Assembly: GCF_051020955.1 (NCBI RefSeq)
Contig: NW_027476186.1
Location: 124,001-188,000, forward strand
Reading direction: 5' to 3'
Origin: Megalopta genalis
Taxonomy: Eukaryota; Arthropoda; Insecta; Hymenoptera; Halictidae
DNA length: 64,000 bases
Positions 1 through 15,080 of this stretch are shown piece by piece; the first letter of the stretch is position 1, and each line of letters starts with the position of its first letter. The translations under genes and the position numbers were made by a program. The notes beneath the pieces were generated by a model. The model was not told where the DNA came from. It saw nothing but the letters and a program-made list of their open reading frames with translations, and made no database searches.

Positions 1-968
1 AGCTTCAACTGCATGCGAAACAAACGTGTTAGCTTTAAATCCATGCGAAAGACATGATTTTGCTCCAAATCAATGCGAAGTAGAAGGCTTAGCATCAAAT
101 CCATGCGACACAAATTATTTAGCTTCAAATACTTGCGATATAAGTGATATAGCTTCAAATGCTGGCAAACAAACGAGTGAGCTTCATATCCAAGCGTAAC
201 ACATGATTTAGCTTCAAATCAATGCGAAGTAGAAGGCTTAGCATCAAATCCATGCAACACAAATGATTTAGCTTCAAATACTTGCGATATAAGTGATATA
301 GCTTCAAATGCAGGAGAAACAAAGGAGTTAGCTTCAAATCCAAGCGAAATATTGATTTTACTTTAAATCAATGCGAAGTAGAAAGCTTATTTTCAAATCC
401 ATGCGAATCAAATGGTTTAGCTTCAAATTCTTGTGATATACATGATTTAGCTTCACATGCCGGCGAAACAAACGAGTTAGCTTCAAATCCAAACGAAACT
501 CTTGATTTAGCTACAAATCAATGCGAAGTAGAAGGCTTAGCTTCAAAACCAATGCGAAACAAATGGTTTAGCTTCAAATACTTGTGATATACATGATTGA
601 GCTTCAACTGCATGCGAAACAAACGAGTTAGCTTCTAATCCAAGCGAAATACTTGATTTTACTTCAAATAAATGCGAAGTAGAAAGCTTATCTTCAAATC
701 CATGCGAATCAGATGGTTTAGCTTCAAATTCTTGTGATATACATGATTTAGCTTCACATGCAGGCGAAACAAACGAGTTACCTTCAAATACATACGAAAC
801 ACATGATTTAGCTTCAAATCAATGCGAAATAGAAGTCTGATTTTCGAATCCATGCGACACAAATGATTTAGCTTCAAATACTTGCGATATAACTAATATA
901 GCTTCAAATGCTGGAAAAACAAACGAGTGAGCTTCATATCCAAGCGTAAAACATGATTTAGCTTCAAA

Positions 969-3900
969 TCAATGCGAAGTAGAAGGCTTAGCTTCAAAAC
1001 CAATGCGAAACAAATGGTTTAGCTTCAAATACTTGTGATATACATGATTCAGCTTCAACTGCATGCGAAACAAGCGCTTTACCTCCAAATCCAAGCGAAA
1101 CACATTATTTAGGTGCAAATCAATGGGAAGTGGAAGGCTTAGCTTCAAATTGATGAGAAACAAATGATTTATCTTCAGATATTTGCGATATAAGTAATAT
1201 AGCTTCAAATGCATGCGAAACAAACGAGTTAGCTTCAAAACCAAGCGAAACATATGATTTAGCATCAAATCAATGCGAAGTAGAAGGCTTAGCTTCAAAT
1301 CAATCCGAAACAAATGGTTTAGCTTGAAATACTCGTGATATACATGATTTAGCTTCAACTGCATGCGATTCAAACGAGTTAGCTTCAAATCCATGCGATT
1401 CACATGATTTAGCTTCGAATCAATGCGAAGTAGAAGGCTTAGCTTCAAACACATGAGAAACATATGATTTATCTACAGATAATTGCGATATAAGTGATAC
1501 AGCTTCAAATCCATGCGAAACACATGATTTAGCTTCACATTCAAGCGAATCACGTGGATTAGCTTCATAGCTTCATATTCTTGCGAAACGGATGGATTAG
1601 ATCCAGATACTTGTGATGTACATGTTTTAGCTTCAACTGCATGCGAAACAAACGTGTTAGCTTTAAATCCATGCGAAAGACATGATTTTGCTCCAAATCA
1701 ATGCGAAGTAGAAGGCTTAGCATCAAATCCATGCGACACAAATTATTTAGCTTCAAATACTTGCGATATAAGTGATATAGCTTCAAATGCTGGCAAACAA
1801 ACGAGTGAGCTTCATATCCAAGCGTAACACAGGATTGAGCTTCAAATGCAGGCGAAACAAAGGAGTTAGCTTCAAATCCATGCGAAACAAACGGGTTAGC
1901 TTCAAATCCATGAGAAACACATGATTTAGCTTCAAATCATTGCGAAATGGAAGGCTGATTTTCGAATCCATGCGAAACAAATGGTTTAGCTTCTAATACT
2001 TGTCATATACATGATTTAGCTTCAACTGCATGCGAAACAAACGAGTTAGCTTCAAATCCATGCGAAACTCATGATTTAGCTTCAAATCAATGCGAAGTAG
2101 AAGGCTTAGCTTCAAATCCATGCGAAACGAATGGTTAGATTCAGAAACTTGTGATATACATGATTTTGCTTCAACTGCATGCGAAACAAACGAGTTAGCT
2201 TCAAATCCATGCGAAACTCATGATTTAGCTTCAAATCAATGCGAAATAGAAGGCTTAGCTTCAAAACCAATGCGAAACAAATGGTTTAGCTTCAAATACT
2301 TGTGATATACATGATTGAGCTTCAACTGCATGCGAAACAAACGAGTTAGCTTCAAATCCAAGCGAAACACATGATTTATAATTCAAATCAATGCGAAGTA
2401 GAAGGCTTAACTTCAAATCCATGCGAAACGAATGATTTAGCTTCAAATACTTGCGAACATAAGTGATCTAGCTTCAACTGTATACGAAACAAACGAGTTT
2501 GCTTCAAATCCAAACGAAACACTTGATTTAATTCAAATCAATGCGAAGTAGAAGGCTTAGCTTCAAATCCATGCGAATCAAATGGTTTAGCTTCAAATAC
2601 TTGTGATATACATGATTTTGCTTCAACTGCATGCGAAACAAATAAGTTAGCTTCATATCCATGCGAAACAAACGAGTTAGCTTCAAATCCATGCGAAACA
2701 GAAGGCTGATTTTCGAATCCATGCGAAACAAATGGTTTAGCTTCAAATACTTGTGATATACATGATTATGTTTCAACTGCATGCAAAACAAATGAGTAAG
2801 CTTCAAATACTTGTGATATACTAGATTTAGCTTCAACAGCATGCGAAACAATCAGGTTAGCTTTAAATCCATGCGATAGAAACGAGTTAGCTTCAAATCC
2901 ATTAGAAACACATGATTTAGCTTCAAATCATTGCGAAATGGAAGGCTGATTTTCGAATCCATGCGAAACAAATGGTTTAGATTCTAATACTTGTGATATA
3001 CATGATTTAGCTTCAACTGCATGCGAAACAAATGTGTCAGCTTCACATCCAAGCGAAACACTTGATTTAGCTTCAAATCAATGCGAAGTAGAACGCTGAT
3101 CTTCAAATCCATGCGAAGGAGAAGGCTTAGCTTCAAATCCATGCGAAACAAATGGTTTAGCTTCAAATTCTTGTGATATACACGATTTAGCTTCACATGC
3201 AGGCGAAACAAAGAAGTTAGTTTCAAATCCAAACGAAACTCTTGATTTAGCTACAAATCAATGCGAAGTAGAAGGCTTAGCATCAAAACCAATGCGAAAC
3301 GAATGGTTTAGATTCAAATACTTATGATATACCTGATTGAGCTTCAACTGCATGCGAAACAAACGTGTTAGCTTGAAATCCAAGCGAAACACATGATTTA
3401 TCTTCAAATGAATGCGAAGTGGTAGATTTAGCTTCAACTCCATGCGAAACGAATGATTTAGCTTCAAATACTTGCGTGCATAAGTGATATAGCTGCAACT
3501 GCATGCGAAACAAACGAGTTTTCTTCAAATCCAAACGAAACACTTGATTTAGCTCCAAATCAATGCGAAGTAGTAGACTTAGCTCCAAATCCATGGGAAT
3601 CAAATGGTTTAGCTTCAAATACTTGTGATATACATGATTTAGATTCAACTGCATGCGAAACAAACGAGTTATCTTTAAATCCATGCGAAACACATGATTT
3701 AACCTAAAATCAATACCAAGTAGAAGGTTTATCTTCGAATCCATGCAAACAAATGGATTAGCTTCAAATATTAGCGATATACATGACTGAGCTTCAAATG
3801 CAGGCGAAGCAAACGAGGGAGCTTCAAATCCATGCGAAACACACGATTTAGCTCCAAATGAAAGCGAAGTAGAAGGCTTAGCATCAAATCCATGCAACAC

Positions 3901-4563
3901 AAATGATTTAGGTTCAAATCCTTGCGATATAAGTGATATAGCTTCAACTGCATGCGAAACAAACGAGTTAGCTTCAAATCCAAGCGATACACATGATTTA
4001 GCTTCAAATCAATGCGAAGTGGAAGGCTTATCTACAAATCCATGGGAATCAAATGGATTAGCTTCAAATACTTGTGATATACATGATTTAGCTTCACATG
4101 CAGGCGAAACAAACGAGTTAGCTTCAAATACATGCGAAACACATGATTTAGCTTCAAATCAATGCGAAATAGAAGTCTGATTTTCGAATCCATGCGACAC
4201 AAATGATTTAGCTTCAAATACTTGCGATATAACTAATATAGCTTCAAATGCTGGAAAAACAAACGAGTGAGCTTCATATCCAAGCGTAACACATGATTTA
4301 GCTTCAAATCAATGCGAAGTAGAAGGCTTAGCTTCAAAACCAATGCGAAACAAATGGTTTAGCTTCAAATACTTGTGATATACATGATTCAGCTTCAACT
4401 GCATGCGAAACAAACGTGTTAGCTTTAAATCCATGAGAAACACATGATTTAGCTTCAAATCAATGCGAAATGGAAGTCTGATTTTCGAATCCATGCAAAA
4501 CAAATGGATTATCTTCAAATACTTGTGATATACATGATTTTGCTTCAACTGCATGCGAAACAA
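969..4563. repeat. Large duplicated satellite block, copy 1
   Basis: This stretch of the satellite recurs nearly unchanged to the right. The offset is 5,649 bp around 969-1,786, 5,259 bp around 2,528-2,850 and 5,349 bp around 3,258-4,563. The changes of offset are multiples of 30, so they mark whole monomers lost or gained. Variant monomers recur in the same order, which shows duplication of a multi-kilobase block rather than convergence. The limits are approximate. Confidence 0.8.
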
Positions 4564-6617
4564 TCGTGTTATCTTTCAATCCATGCGAAACACATGATTT
4601 AACTTAAAATCGATACCAAGTAGAAGGTTTATCTTCGAATCCATGCAAACCAATGGATTAGCTTCAAATATTAGCGATATACAGGATTGAGCTTCAAATG
4701 CAGACGAAACAAAGGAGTTAGCTTCAAATCCATGCGAAACAAACGGGTTAGCTTCAAATCCATGAGAAACACATGATTTAGCTTCAAATCATTGCGAAAT
4801 GGAAGGCTGATTTTCGAATCCATGCGAAACAAATGGTTTAGCTTCAAATACTTGTGATATACATGATTATGATTCAACTGCATGCGAAACAAACGAGTTA
4901 GCTTCAAATCCAAGCGATAGAAACGAGTTAGCTTCAAATCCATGAGAAACACATGATTTTGATTCAAATCATTGCGAAATGGAAGGCTAATTTTCGAATC
5001 CATGCGAAACAAATGGTTTAGCTTCAAATACTTGTGATATACATGATTTAGCTTCAACTGCATGCGAAACAAACGAGTTAGCTTCAAATCCAAGCGATAG
5101 AAACGAGTTAGCTTCAAATCCATGAGAAACACTTGATTTAGCTTCAAATCAATGCGAAGTAGAAGACTGATCTTCGAATCCATGCGAAACAAATGGTTTA
5201 GCTTCAAATACTTGTGATATACATGATTCAGCTTTAACTGCATGCGAAACAAACGTGTTAGCTTTAAATCCATGAGAAACACATGATTTAGCTTCAAATC
5301 AATGCGAAATGGAAGACTGATTTTCGAATCCATGCAAAACAAATGGATTATCTTCAAATACTTGTGATATACATGATTTGGCTTCAACTGCATGCGAAAC
5401 AATCGTGTTATCTTTCAATCCATGCGAAACACATGATTTAACTTAAAATCGATACCAAGTAGAAGGTTTATCTTCGAATCCATGCAAACCAATGGATTAG
5501 CTTCAAATATTAGCGATATACAGGATTGAGCTTCAAATGCAGGCGAAACAAAGGAGTTAGCTTCAAATCCATGCGAAACAAACGGGTTAGCTTCAAATCC
5601 ATGAGAAACACATGATTTAGCTTCAAATCATTGCGAAATGGAAGGCTGATTTTCGAATCCATGCGAAACAAATGGTTTAGCTTCTAATACTTGTGATATA
5701 CATGATTTAGCTTCAACTGCATGCGAAACAAACGAGTTAGCTTCAAATCCATGCGAAACAAACGAGTTAGCTTCAAATCCATGCGAAACTCATGATTTAG
5801 CTTCAAATCAATGCGAAATAGAAGGCTGATTTTCGAATCCATGCGAAACAAATGGTTTAGCTTCAAATACTTGTGATATACATGATTATGATTCAACTGC
5901 ATGCGAAACAAACGAGTTAGCTTCAAATCCAAGCGATAGAAACGAGTTAGCTTCAAATCCATGAGAAACACATGATTTAGATTCAAATCATTGCGAAATG
6001 GAAGGCTAATTTTCGAATCCATGCGAAACAAATGGTTTAGCTTCAAATACTTGTGATGTACATGATTTAGCTTCAACTGCATGCGAAACAAACGAGTTAG
6101 CTTCAAATCCAAGCGATAGAAACGAGTTAGCTTCAAATCCATGAGAAACACTTGATTTAGCTTCAAATCAATGCGAAGTAGAAGACTGATCTTCGAATCC
6201 ATGCGAAACAAATGGTTTAGCTTCAAATACTTGTTATATACATGATTTAGCTTGAACTGCATGCGAAACAAACGAGTTGGTTTCAAATCCAAACGAAACA
6301 CTTGATTTAGCTTCAAATCAATGCGAAGTAGAAGGCTTAGCATCAAATCCATGCGAATCAAATGGTTTAGCTTCAAATACTTGTGATATACATGATTTAG
6401 CTTCACATGCAGGCGAAACAAACGAGTTAGCTTCAAATACATGCGAGACACATGATTTAGCTTCAAATCAATGCGAAATAGAAGTCTGATTTTCGAATCC
6501 ATGCGACACAAATGATTTTGCTTCAAATACTTGCGATATAACTAATATAGCTTCAAATGCTGGAAAAACAAACGAGTGAGCTTCATATCCAAGCGTAACA
6601 CATGATTTAGCTTCAAA

Positions 6618-9600
6618 TCAATGCGAAGTAGAAGGCTTAGCTTCAAAACCAATGCGAAACAAATGGTTTAGCTTCAAATACTTGTGATGTACATAATTTA
6701 GCTTCAAATGCATGCGAAACAAGCGCTTTACCTCCAAATCCAAGCGAAACACATTATTTAGGTGCAAATCAATGGGAAGTGGAAGGCTTAGCTTCAAATT
6801 GATGAGAAACAAATGATTTATCTTCAGATATTTGCGATATAAGTAATATAGCTTCAAATGCATGCGAAACAAACGAGTTAGCTTCAAAACCAAGCGAAAC
6901 ATATGATTTAGCATCAAATCAATGCGAAGTAGAAGGCTTAGCTTCAAATCAATCCGAAACAAATGGTTTAGCTTGAAATACTCGTGATATACATGATTTA
7001 GCTTCAACTGCATGCGATTCAAACGAGTTAGCTTCAAATCCATGCGATTCACATGATTTAGCTTCGAATCAATGCGAAGTAGAAGGCTTAGCTTCAAACA
7101 CATGAGAAACATATGATTTATCTACAGATAATTGCGATATAAGTGATACAGCTTCAAATCCATGCGAAACACATGATTTAGCTTCACATTCAAGCGAATC
7201 ACATGGATTAGCTTCATAGCTCCATATTCTTGCGAAACGGATGGATTAGATCCAGATACTTGTGATGTACATGTTTTAGCTTCAACTGCATGCGAAACAA
7301 ACGTGTTAGCTTTAAATCCATGCGAAAGACATGATTTTGCTCCAAATCAATGCGAAGTAGAAGGCTTAGCATCAAATCCATGCGACACAAATTATTTAGC
7401 TTCAAATACTTGCGATATAAGTGATATAGCTTCAAATGCTAGCAAACAAACGAGTGAGCTTCATATCCAAGCGTAACACATGATTTAGCTTCAAATCAAT
7501 GCGAAGTAGAAGGCTTAGCATCAAATCCATGCAACACAAATGATTTAGCTTCAAATACTTGCGATATAAGTGATATAGCTTCAAATGCAGGAGAAACAAA
7601 GGAGTTAGCTTCAAATCCAAGCGAAACACATGATTTATAATTCAAATCAATGCGAAGTAGAAGGCTTAACTTCAAATCCATGCGAAACGAATGATTTAGC
7701 TTCAAATACTTGCGAACATAAGTGATCTAGCTTCAACTGTATACGAAACAAACGAGTTTGCTTCAAATCCAAACGAAACACTTGATTTAATTCAAATCAA
7801 TGCGAAGTAGAAGGCTTAGCTTCAAATCCATGCGAATCAAATGGTTTAGCTTCAAATACTTGTGATATACATGATTTTGCTTCAACTGCATGCGAAACAA
7901 ATAAGTTAGCTTCATATCCATGCGAAACAAACGAGTTAGCTTCAAATCCATGCGAAACAGAAGGCTGATTTTCGAATCCATGCGAAACAAATGGTTTAGC
8001 TTCAAATACTTGTGATATACATGATTATGTTTCAACTGCATGCAAAACAAATGAGTAAGCTTCAAATACTTGTGATATACTAGATTTAGCTTCAACAGCA
8101 TGCGAAACAAACGAGTTAGCTTTAAATCCATGCGATAGAAACGAGTTAGCTTCAAATCCATTAGAAACACATGATTTAGCTTCAAATCATTGCGAAATGG
8201 AAGGCTGATTTTCGAATCCATGCGAAACAAATGGTTTAGATTCTAATACTTGTGATATAGATGATTTAGCTTCAACTGCATGCGAAACAAATGTGTCAGC
8301 TTCACATCCAAGCGAAACACTTGATTTAGCTTCAAATCAATGCGAAGTAGAACGCTGATCTTCAAATCCATGCGAAGGAGAAGGCTTAGCTTCAAATCCA
8401 TGCGAAACAAATGGTTTAGCTTCAAATACTTGTGAGATACATGATTGAGCTTCAAATCAATGCGAAGTAGAAAGATTATCTTCAAATCCATGCGAATCAA
8501 ATGGTTTAGCTTCAAATTCTTGTGATATACACGATTTAGCTTCACATGCAGGCGAAACAAACGAGTTAGTTTCAAATCCAAACGAAACTCTTGATTTAGC
8601 TACAAATCAATGCGAAGTAGAAGGCTTAGCATCAAAACCAATGCGAAACGAATGGTTTAGATTCAAATACTTATGATATACCTGATTTTGCTTCAACTGC
8701 ATGCGAAACAAACGTGTTAGCTTGAAATCCAAGCGAAACACATTATTTATCTTCAAATGAATGCGAAGTGGTAGATTTAGCTTCAACTCCATGCGAAACG
8801 AATGATTTAGCTTCAAATACTTGCGTGCATAAGTGATATAGCTGCAACTGCATGCGAAACAAACGAGTTTTCTTCAAATCCAAACGAAACACTTGATTTA
8901 GCTCCAAATCAATGCGAAGTAGTAGACTTAGCTCCAAATCCATGGGAATCAAATGGTTTAGCTTCAAATACTTGTGATATACATGATTTAGATTCAACTG
9001 CATGCGAAACAAACGAGTTATCTTTAAATCCATGCGAAACACATGATTTAACTTAAAATCAATACCAAGTAGAAGGTTTATCTTCGAATCCATGCAAACA
9101 AATGGATTAGCTTCAAATATTAGCGATATACATGATTGAGCTTCAAATGCAGGCGAAGCAAACGAGGGAGCTTCAAATCCATGCGAAACACACGATTTAG
9201 CTCCAAATGAAAGCGAAGTAGAAGGCTTAGCATCAAATCCATGCAACACAAATGATTTAGATTCAAATCCTTGCGATATAAGTGATATAGCTTCAACTGC
9301 ATGCGAAACAAACGAGTTAGCTTCAAATCCAAGCGATACACATGATTTAGCTTCAAATCAATGCGAAGTGGAAGGCTTATCTACAAATCCATGGGAATCA
9401 AATGGATTAGCTTCAAATACTTATGATATACATGATTTAGCTTCACATGCAGGCGAAACAAACGAGTTAGCTTCAAATACATGCGAAACACATGATTTAG
9501 CTTCAAATCAATGCGAAATAGAAGTCTGATTTTCGAATCCATGCGACACAAATGATTTAGCTTCAAATACTTGCGATATAACTAATATAGCTTCAAATGC

Positions 9601-9912
9601 TGGAAAAACAAACGAGTGAGCTTCATATCCAAGCGTAACACATGATTTAGCTTCAAATCAATGCGAAGTAGAAGGCTTAGCTTCAAAACCAATGCGAAAC
9701 AAATGGTTTAGCTTCAAATACTTGTGATATACATGATTCAGCTTCAACTGCATGCGAAACAAACGTGTTAGCTTTAAATCCATGAGAAACACATGATTTA
9801 GCTTCAAATCAATGCGAAATGGAAGACTGATTTTCGAATCCATGCAAAACAAATGGATTATCTTCAAATACTTGTGATATACATGATTTGGCTTCAACTG
9901 CATGCGAAACAA
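6618..9912. repeat. Large duplicated satellite block, copy 2
   Basis: Second copy of the block at 969-4,563. Its variant monomers follow the same order with few substitutions. Relative to copy 1 it lost about 390 bp (13 monomers) near 7,450-7,650 and regained about 90 bp later. The high similarity suggests a recent unequal exchange or conversion. Confidence 0.8.
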
Positions 9913-11150
9913 TCGTGTTATCTTTCAATCCATGCGAAACACATGATTTAACTTAAAATCGATACCAAGTAGAAGGTTTATCTTCGAATCCATGCAAACC
10001 AATGGATTAGCTTCAAATATTAGCGATATACAGGATTGAGCTTCAAATGCAGACGAAACAAAGGAGTTAGCTTCAAATCCATGCGAAACAAACGGGTTAG
10101 CCTCAAATCCATGAGAAACACATGATTTAGCTTCAAATCATTGCGAAATGGAAGGCTGATTTTCGAATCCATGCGAAACAAATGGTTTAGCTTCTAATAC
10201 TTGTGATATACATGATTTAGCTTCAACTGCATGCGAAACAAACGAGTTAGCTTCAAATCCATGCGAAACAAACGAGTTAGCTTCAAATCCATGCGAAACT
10301 CATGATTTAGCTTCAAATCAATGCGAAATAGAAGGCTGATTTTCGAATCCATGCGAAACAAATGGTTTAGCTTCAAATACTTGTGATATACATGATTATG
10401 ATTCAACTGCATGCGAAACAAACGAGTTAGCTTCAAATCCAAGCGAAAGAAACGAGTTAGCTTCAAATCCATGAGAAACACATGATTTAGATTCAAATCA
10501 TTGCGAAATGGAAGGCTAATTTTCGAATCCATGCGAAACAAATGGTTTAGCTTCAAATACTTGTGATATACATGATTTAGCTTCAACTGCATGCGAAACA
10601 AACGAGTTAGCTTCAAATCCAAGCGATAGAAACGAGTTAGCTTCAAATCCATGAGAAACACTTGATTTAGCTTCAAATCAATGCGAAGTAGAAGACTGAT
10701 CTTCGAATCCATGCGAAACAAATGGTTTAGCTTCAAATACTTGTTATATACATGATTTAGCTTGAACTGCATGCGAAACAAACGAGTTAGTTTCAAATCC
10801 AAACGAAACACTTGATTTAGCTTCAAATCAATGCGAAGTAGAAGGCTTAGCATCAAATCCATGCGAATCAAATGGTTTAGCTTCAAATACTTGTGATATA
10901 CATGATTTAGCTTCAACTGCATGCGAAACAAACGAGTTAGCTTCAAATCCATGCGAAACTCATGATTTAGCTTCAAATCAATGCGAAATAGAAGGCTGAT
11001 TTTTGAATCCATGCGAAACAAATGGTTTAGCTTCAAATACTTGTGATATACATGATTTTGATTCAACTGCATGCGAAACAAACGAGTTAGCTTCAAATCC
11101 TAGCGAAACACTTGATTTAGCTTCAAATCAATGCGAAGTGGAAGGCTTAT
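9381..11150. repeat. 1,770-bp satellite block, first of a tandem pair
   Basis: A 1,770-bp segment (59 monomers) directly followed by a near copy. The distinctive non-repetitive-looking variants at 9,381-9,566 and 9,658-9,912 recur at 11,151-11,336 and 11,428-11,682. The step is an exact multiple of 30 bp. Confidence 0.8.
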
Positions 11151-12920
11151 CTACAAATCCATGGGAATCAAATGGATTAGCTTCAAATACTTGTGATATA
11201 CATGATTTAGCTTCACATGCAGGCGAAACAAACGAGTTAGCTTCAAATACATGCGAAACACATGATTTAGCTTCAAATCAATGCGAAATAGAAGTCTGAT
11301 TTTCGAATCCATGCGACACAAATGATTTAGCTTCAAATACTTGCGATATAACTAATATAGCTTCAAATGCTGGAAAAACAAACGAGTGAGCTTCATATCC
11401 AAGCGTAACACATGATTTAGCTTCAAATCAATGCGAAGTAGAAGGCTTAGCTTCAAAACCAATGCGAAACAAGTGGTTTAGCTTCAAATACTTGTGATAT
11501 ACATGATTCAGCTTCAACTGCATGCGAAACAAACGTGTTAGCTTTAAATCCATGAGAAACACATGATTTATCTTCAAATCAATGCGAAATGGAAGACTGA
11601 TTTTCGAATCCATGCAAAACAAATGGATTATCTTCAAATACTTGTGATATACATGATTTGGCTTCAACTGCATGCGAAACAATCGTGTTATCTTTCAATC
11701 CATGCGAAACACATGATTTAACTTAAAATCGATACCAAGTAGAAGGTTTATCTTCGAATCCATGCAAACCAATGGATTAGCTTCAAATATTAGCGATATA
11801 CAGGATTGAGCTTCAAATGCAGACGAAACAAAGGAGTTAGCTTCAAATCCATGCGAAACAAACGGGTTAGCTTCAAATCCATGAGAAACACATGATTTAG
11901 CTTCAAATCATTGCGAAATGGAAGGCTGATTTTCGAATCCATGCGAAACAAATGGTTTAGCTTCTAATACTTGTGATATACATGATTTAGCTTCAACTGC
12001 ATGCGAAACAAACGAGTTAGCTTCACATCCATGCGAAACAATCGAGTTAGCTTCAAATCCATGCGAAACTCATGATTTAGCTTCAAATCAATGCGAAATA
12101 GAAGACTGATTTTCGAATCCATGCGAAACAAATGGTTTAGCTTCAAATACTTGTGATATACATGATTATGATTCAACTGCATGCGAAACAAACGAGTTAG
12201 CTTCAAATCCAAGCGATAGAAACGAGTTAGCTTCAAATCCATGAGAAACACATGATTTAGATTCAAATCATTGCGAAATGGAAGGCTAATTTTCGAATCC
12301 ATGCGAAACAAATGGTTTAGCTTCAAATACTTGTGATATACATGATTTAGCTTCAACTGCATGCGAAACAAACGAGTTAGCTTCAAATCCAAGCGATAGA
12401 AACGAGTTAGCTTCAAATCCATGAGAAACACTTGATTTAGCTTCAAATCAATGCGAAGTAGAAGACTGATCTTCGAATCCATGCGAAACAAATGGTTTAG
12501 CTTCAAATACTTGTTATATACATGATTTAGCTTGAACTGCATGCGAAACAAACGAGTTAGTTTCAAATCCAAACGAAACACTTGATTTAGCTTCAAATCA
12601 ATGCGAAGTAGAAGGCTTAGCATCAAATCCATGCGAATCAAATGGTTTAGCTTCAAATACTTGTGATATACATGATTTTGATTCAACGGCATGCGAAACA
12701 AATGAGTTAGCTTTAAATCCATGCGATAGAAACGAGTTAGCTTCAAATCCATGAGAAACACATGATTTAGATTCAAATCATTGCGAAATGGAAGGCTGAT
12801 TTTCGAATCCATGCGAAACAAATGGTTTAGCTTCTAATACTTGTGATATACATGATTTAGCTTCAACTGCATGCGAAACAAACGAGTTAGCTTCAAATCC
12901 AAGCGACACACATGATTTAG
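11151..12920. repeat. 1,770-bp satellite block, second of a tandem pair
   Basis: Near copy of 9,381-11,150, with local gains and losses of monomers in the second half. From about 12,900 the array shifts to more diverged monomers, for example ones ending in CATCAAATCAATGCG, so this marks an internal boundary of the array. Confidence 0.7.
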
Positions 12921-13429
12921 CTTCAATTTCATGCAGAGTAGAAGACTTAGCTTCAAATGCATGCGAAATAAACGAGTTAGCTTCAAATCCAAACATCAAA
13001 TCAATGCGAAGTAGAAGGAAGGCGAAACAATCGAGTTAGCTTCAAATCCATGCAAAACACATGATTTAGCTTCGAATCAATGCGCACTAGAAGGCTTAGC
13101 TTCAAATCCATGCGATACAAATGGTTTTGCTTCGAATACTTGTGATATACATGATTTAGCTTCAACATCATGCAAAACAAACGAGTTAGCTTCAAATCCA
13201 AGCAAAACACATGATTTAGCTTCGAATCAATGCGAAGTAGAAGGCTTATCCTCGAAACCATGCGAAACAGATGGTTTAGATTCAGATACTTGTGATAAAA
13301 GTGATTTAGATTCAACTGCATGCGAAACAAACGAGTGAGCTTCAAATCCAAGCGTAACACATGATTTAGCTTCAAATTCTTGCAAATCACATGGTTTAGC
13401 TTCAAATCCTTGCAGTACGAATGGTTAAG

Positions 13430-15080
13430 CTTCAAATACTTGTGATATATATGATTTAGCTTCAACTGCATGCCAAAAAAACGAGTGAGGTTCAAGTCCA
13501 TGCGCAACACATGATTTAGCTTCAAATCAATGCGAAGTAGAAGCCTTAGCTTCAAATACATGAGAAACAAATGATTTATCTTCATATAATTGCGATATGT
13601 GTGATATAGCTTCAAATGCACGCAAAACAATCGAATTAGATTCAAATCCATGTGAAATACTTGATTTAGTTTCAAATCAATGCGAAGTGGTAGGCTTAGC
13701 TTCACCTACATGAGAAACAAATGTTTTAGCTCCAAATACTTGTGGTATACATGATTTAGCTTCAGCTGCATGCGATACAAACGAGTTATCTTGAAATCCA
13801 AGCGAAGCACATGATTTAGCTTCAAATCAATGCGAAGTTGAAGGCTTAGCTTCAAATACATGCGAAGGGAATGATTAAGTTTCAAATACTTGCCAAGAGA
13901 AGTGTTATAACTTCAAATGCAGGCGAAACGAACGAGTTAGCTTCACATCCATGCGAGTCACATGATTTCTTCAAATCAATGGGAAGTAGAAGGCTTAGCT
14001 TCACATCAATGAGATACAAATGGTTTAGCTCCAAGTCAATGCGAAGTGGTAGGCTTAGCTTCACCTACATGAGAAACAAATGTTTTAGCTCCATATACTT
14101 GTGGTATACATGATTTAGCTTCAGCTGCATACGAAACAAACGAGTTATCTTGAAATCCAATCGAAGCACATGATTTAGCTTCAAATCAATGCGAAGTTGA
14201 AGGCTTAGCTTCAAATACATGCGAAGGGAATGATTAAGTTTCAAATACTTGCGAACAGAAGTGTTATAACTTCAAATGCAGGCGAAACGAACGAGTTAGC
14301 TTCACATCCATGCGAATCACATGATCTACCTTCAAATCAATGGGAAGTAGAAGGCTTAGCTTCACATCAATGCGATACAAATGGTTTAGCTCCAAGTCAA
14401 TGCGAAGTGGAAGTCTTAGTTCCAAATCCATGTGAATCAAATGGTTTAGCTTCAAATACTTGTGATATACATGATATCGCTTCATCTGCATGCGAAACAA
14501 TCGAGTTAGATTCAAATCCATACGAAATACATGATTTAGTTTCAAATCAATGTGAAGTAGGAGGCATAGTTTCTAATCCATGGGAATCAAATGATTTAGC
14601 TTCAAATACTTGTGATATACATGATTTAGCTTCGAATGCAGGGGAAACAAACGAGTTAGCTTTAAATCCATGCGGAACACATGATTTAGCATCAAATCAA
14701 TGCGAAGTAGAAGGCTTAGCTTCAAATCCATGCGACAAAAATGAATTAGCTTCAAATGCTTGCAAAACAAACGAGTTAGCTTCAAATCCAAGCAAAACAC
14801 ATGATTTAGCTTCGAATCAATGCGAAGTAGAAGGCTTATCCTCGAAACCATGCGAAACAGATGGTTTAGATTCAGATACTTGTGATAAAAGTGATTTAGA
14901 TTCAACTGCATGCGAAACAAACGAGTGAGCTTCAAATCCAAGCTTAACACATGACTTACCATCAAATCAATGCGAAGTAGAAGCCTTAGTTTCAAATTCA
15001 TGCGAAACGAATGATTTGGCTTCAAATACTTGCGAGTATAAGCGATATAGCTTCAACTGCATGCGAAAAAACGAGTTAGC
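13430..15080. repeat. 1.65-kb satellite block duplicated 2.61 kb away, copy 1
   Basis: This block matches 16,038-17,690. The offset is 2,608 bp up to about 13,960 and 2,610 bp afterwards because copy 1 has lost two bases near 13,965. Its monomers are more diverged than those left of 12,900, and it includes unusual variants such as CGAAGGGAATGATTAAG. Confidence 0.8.
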
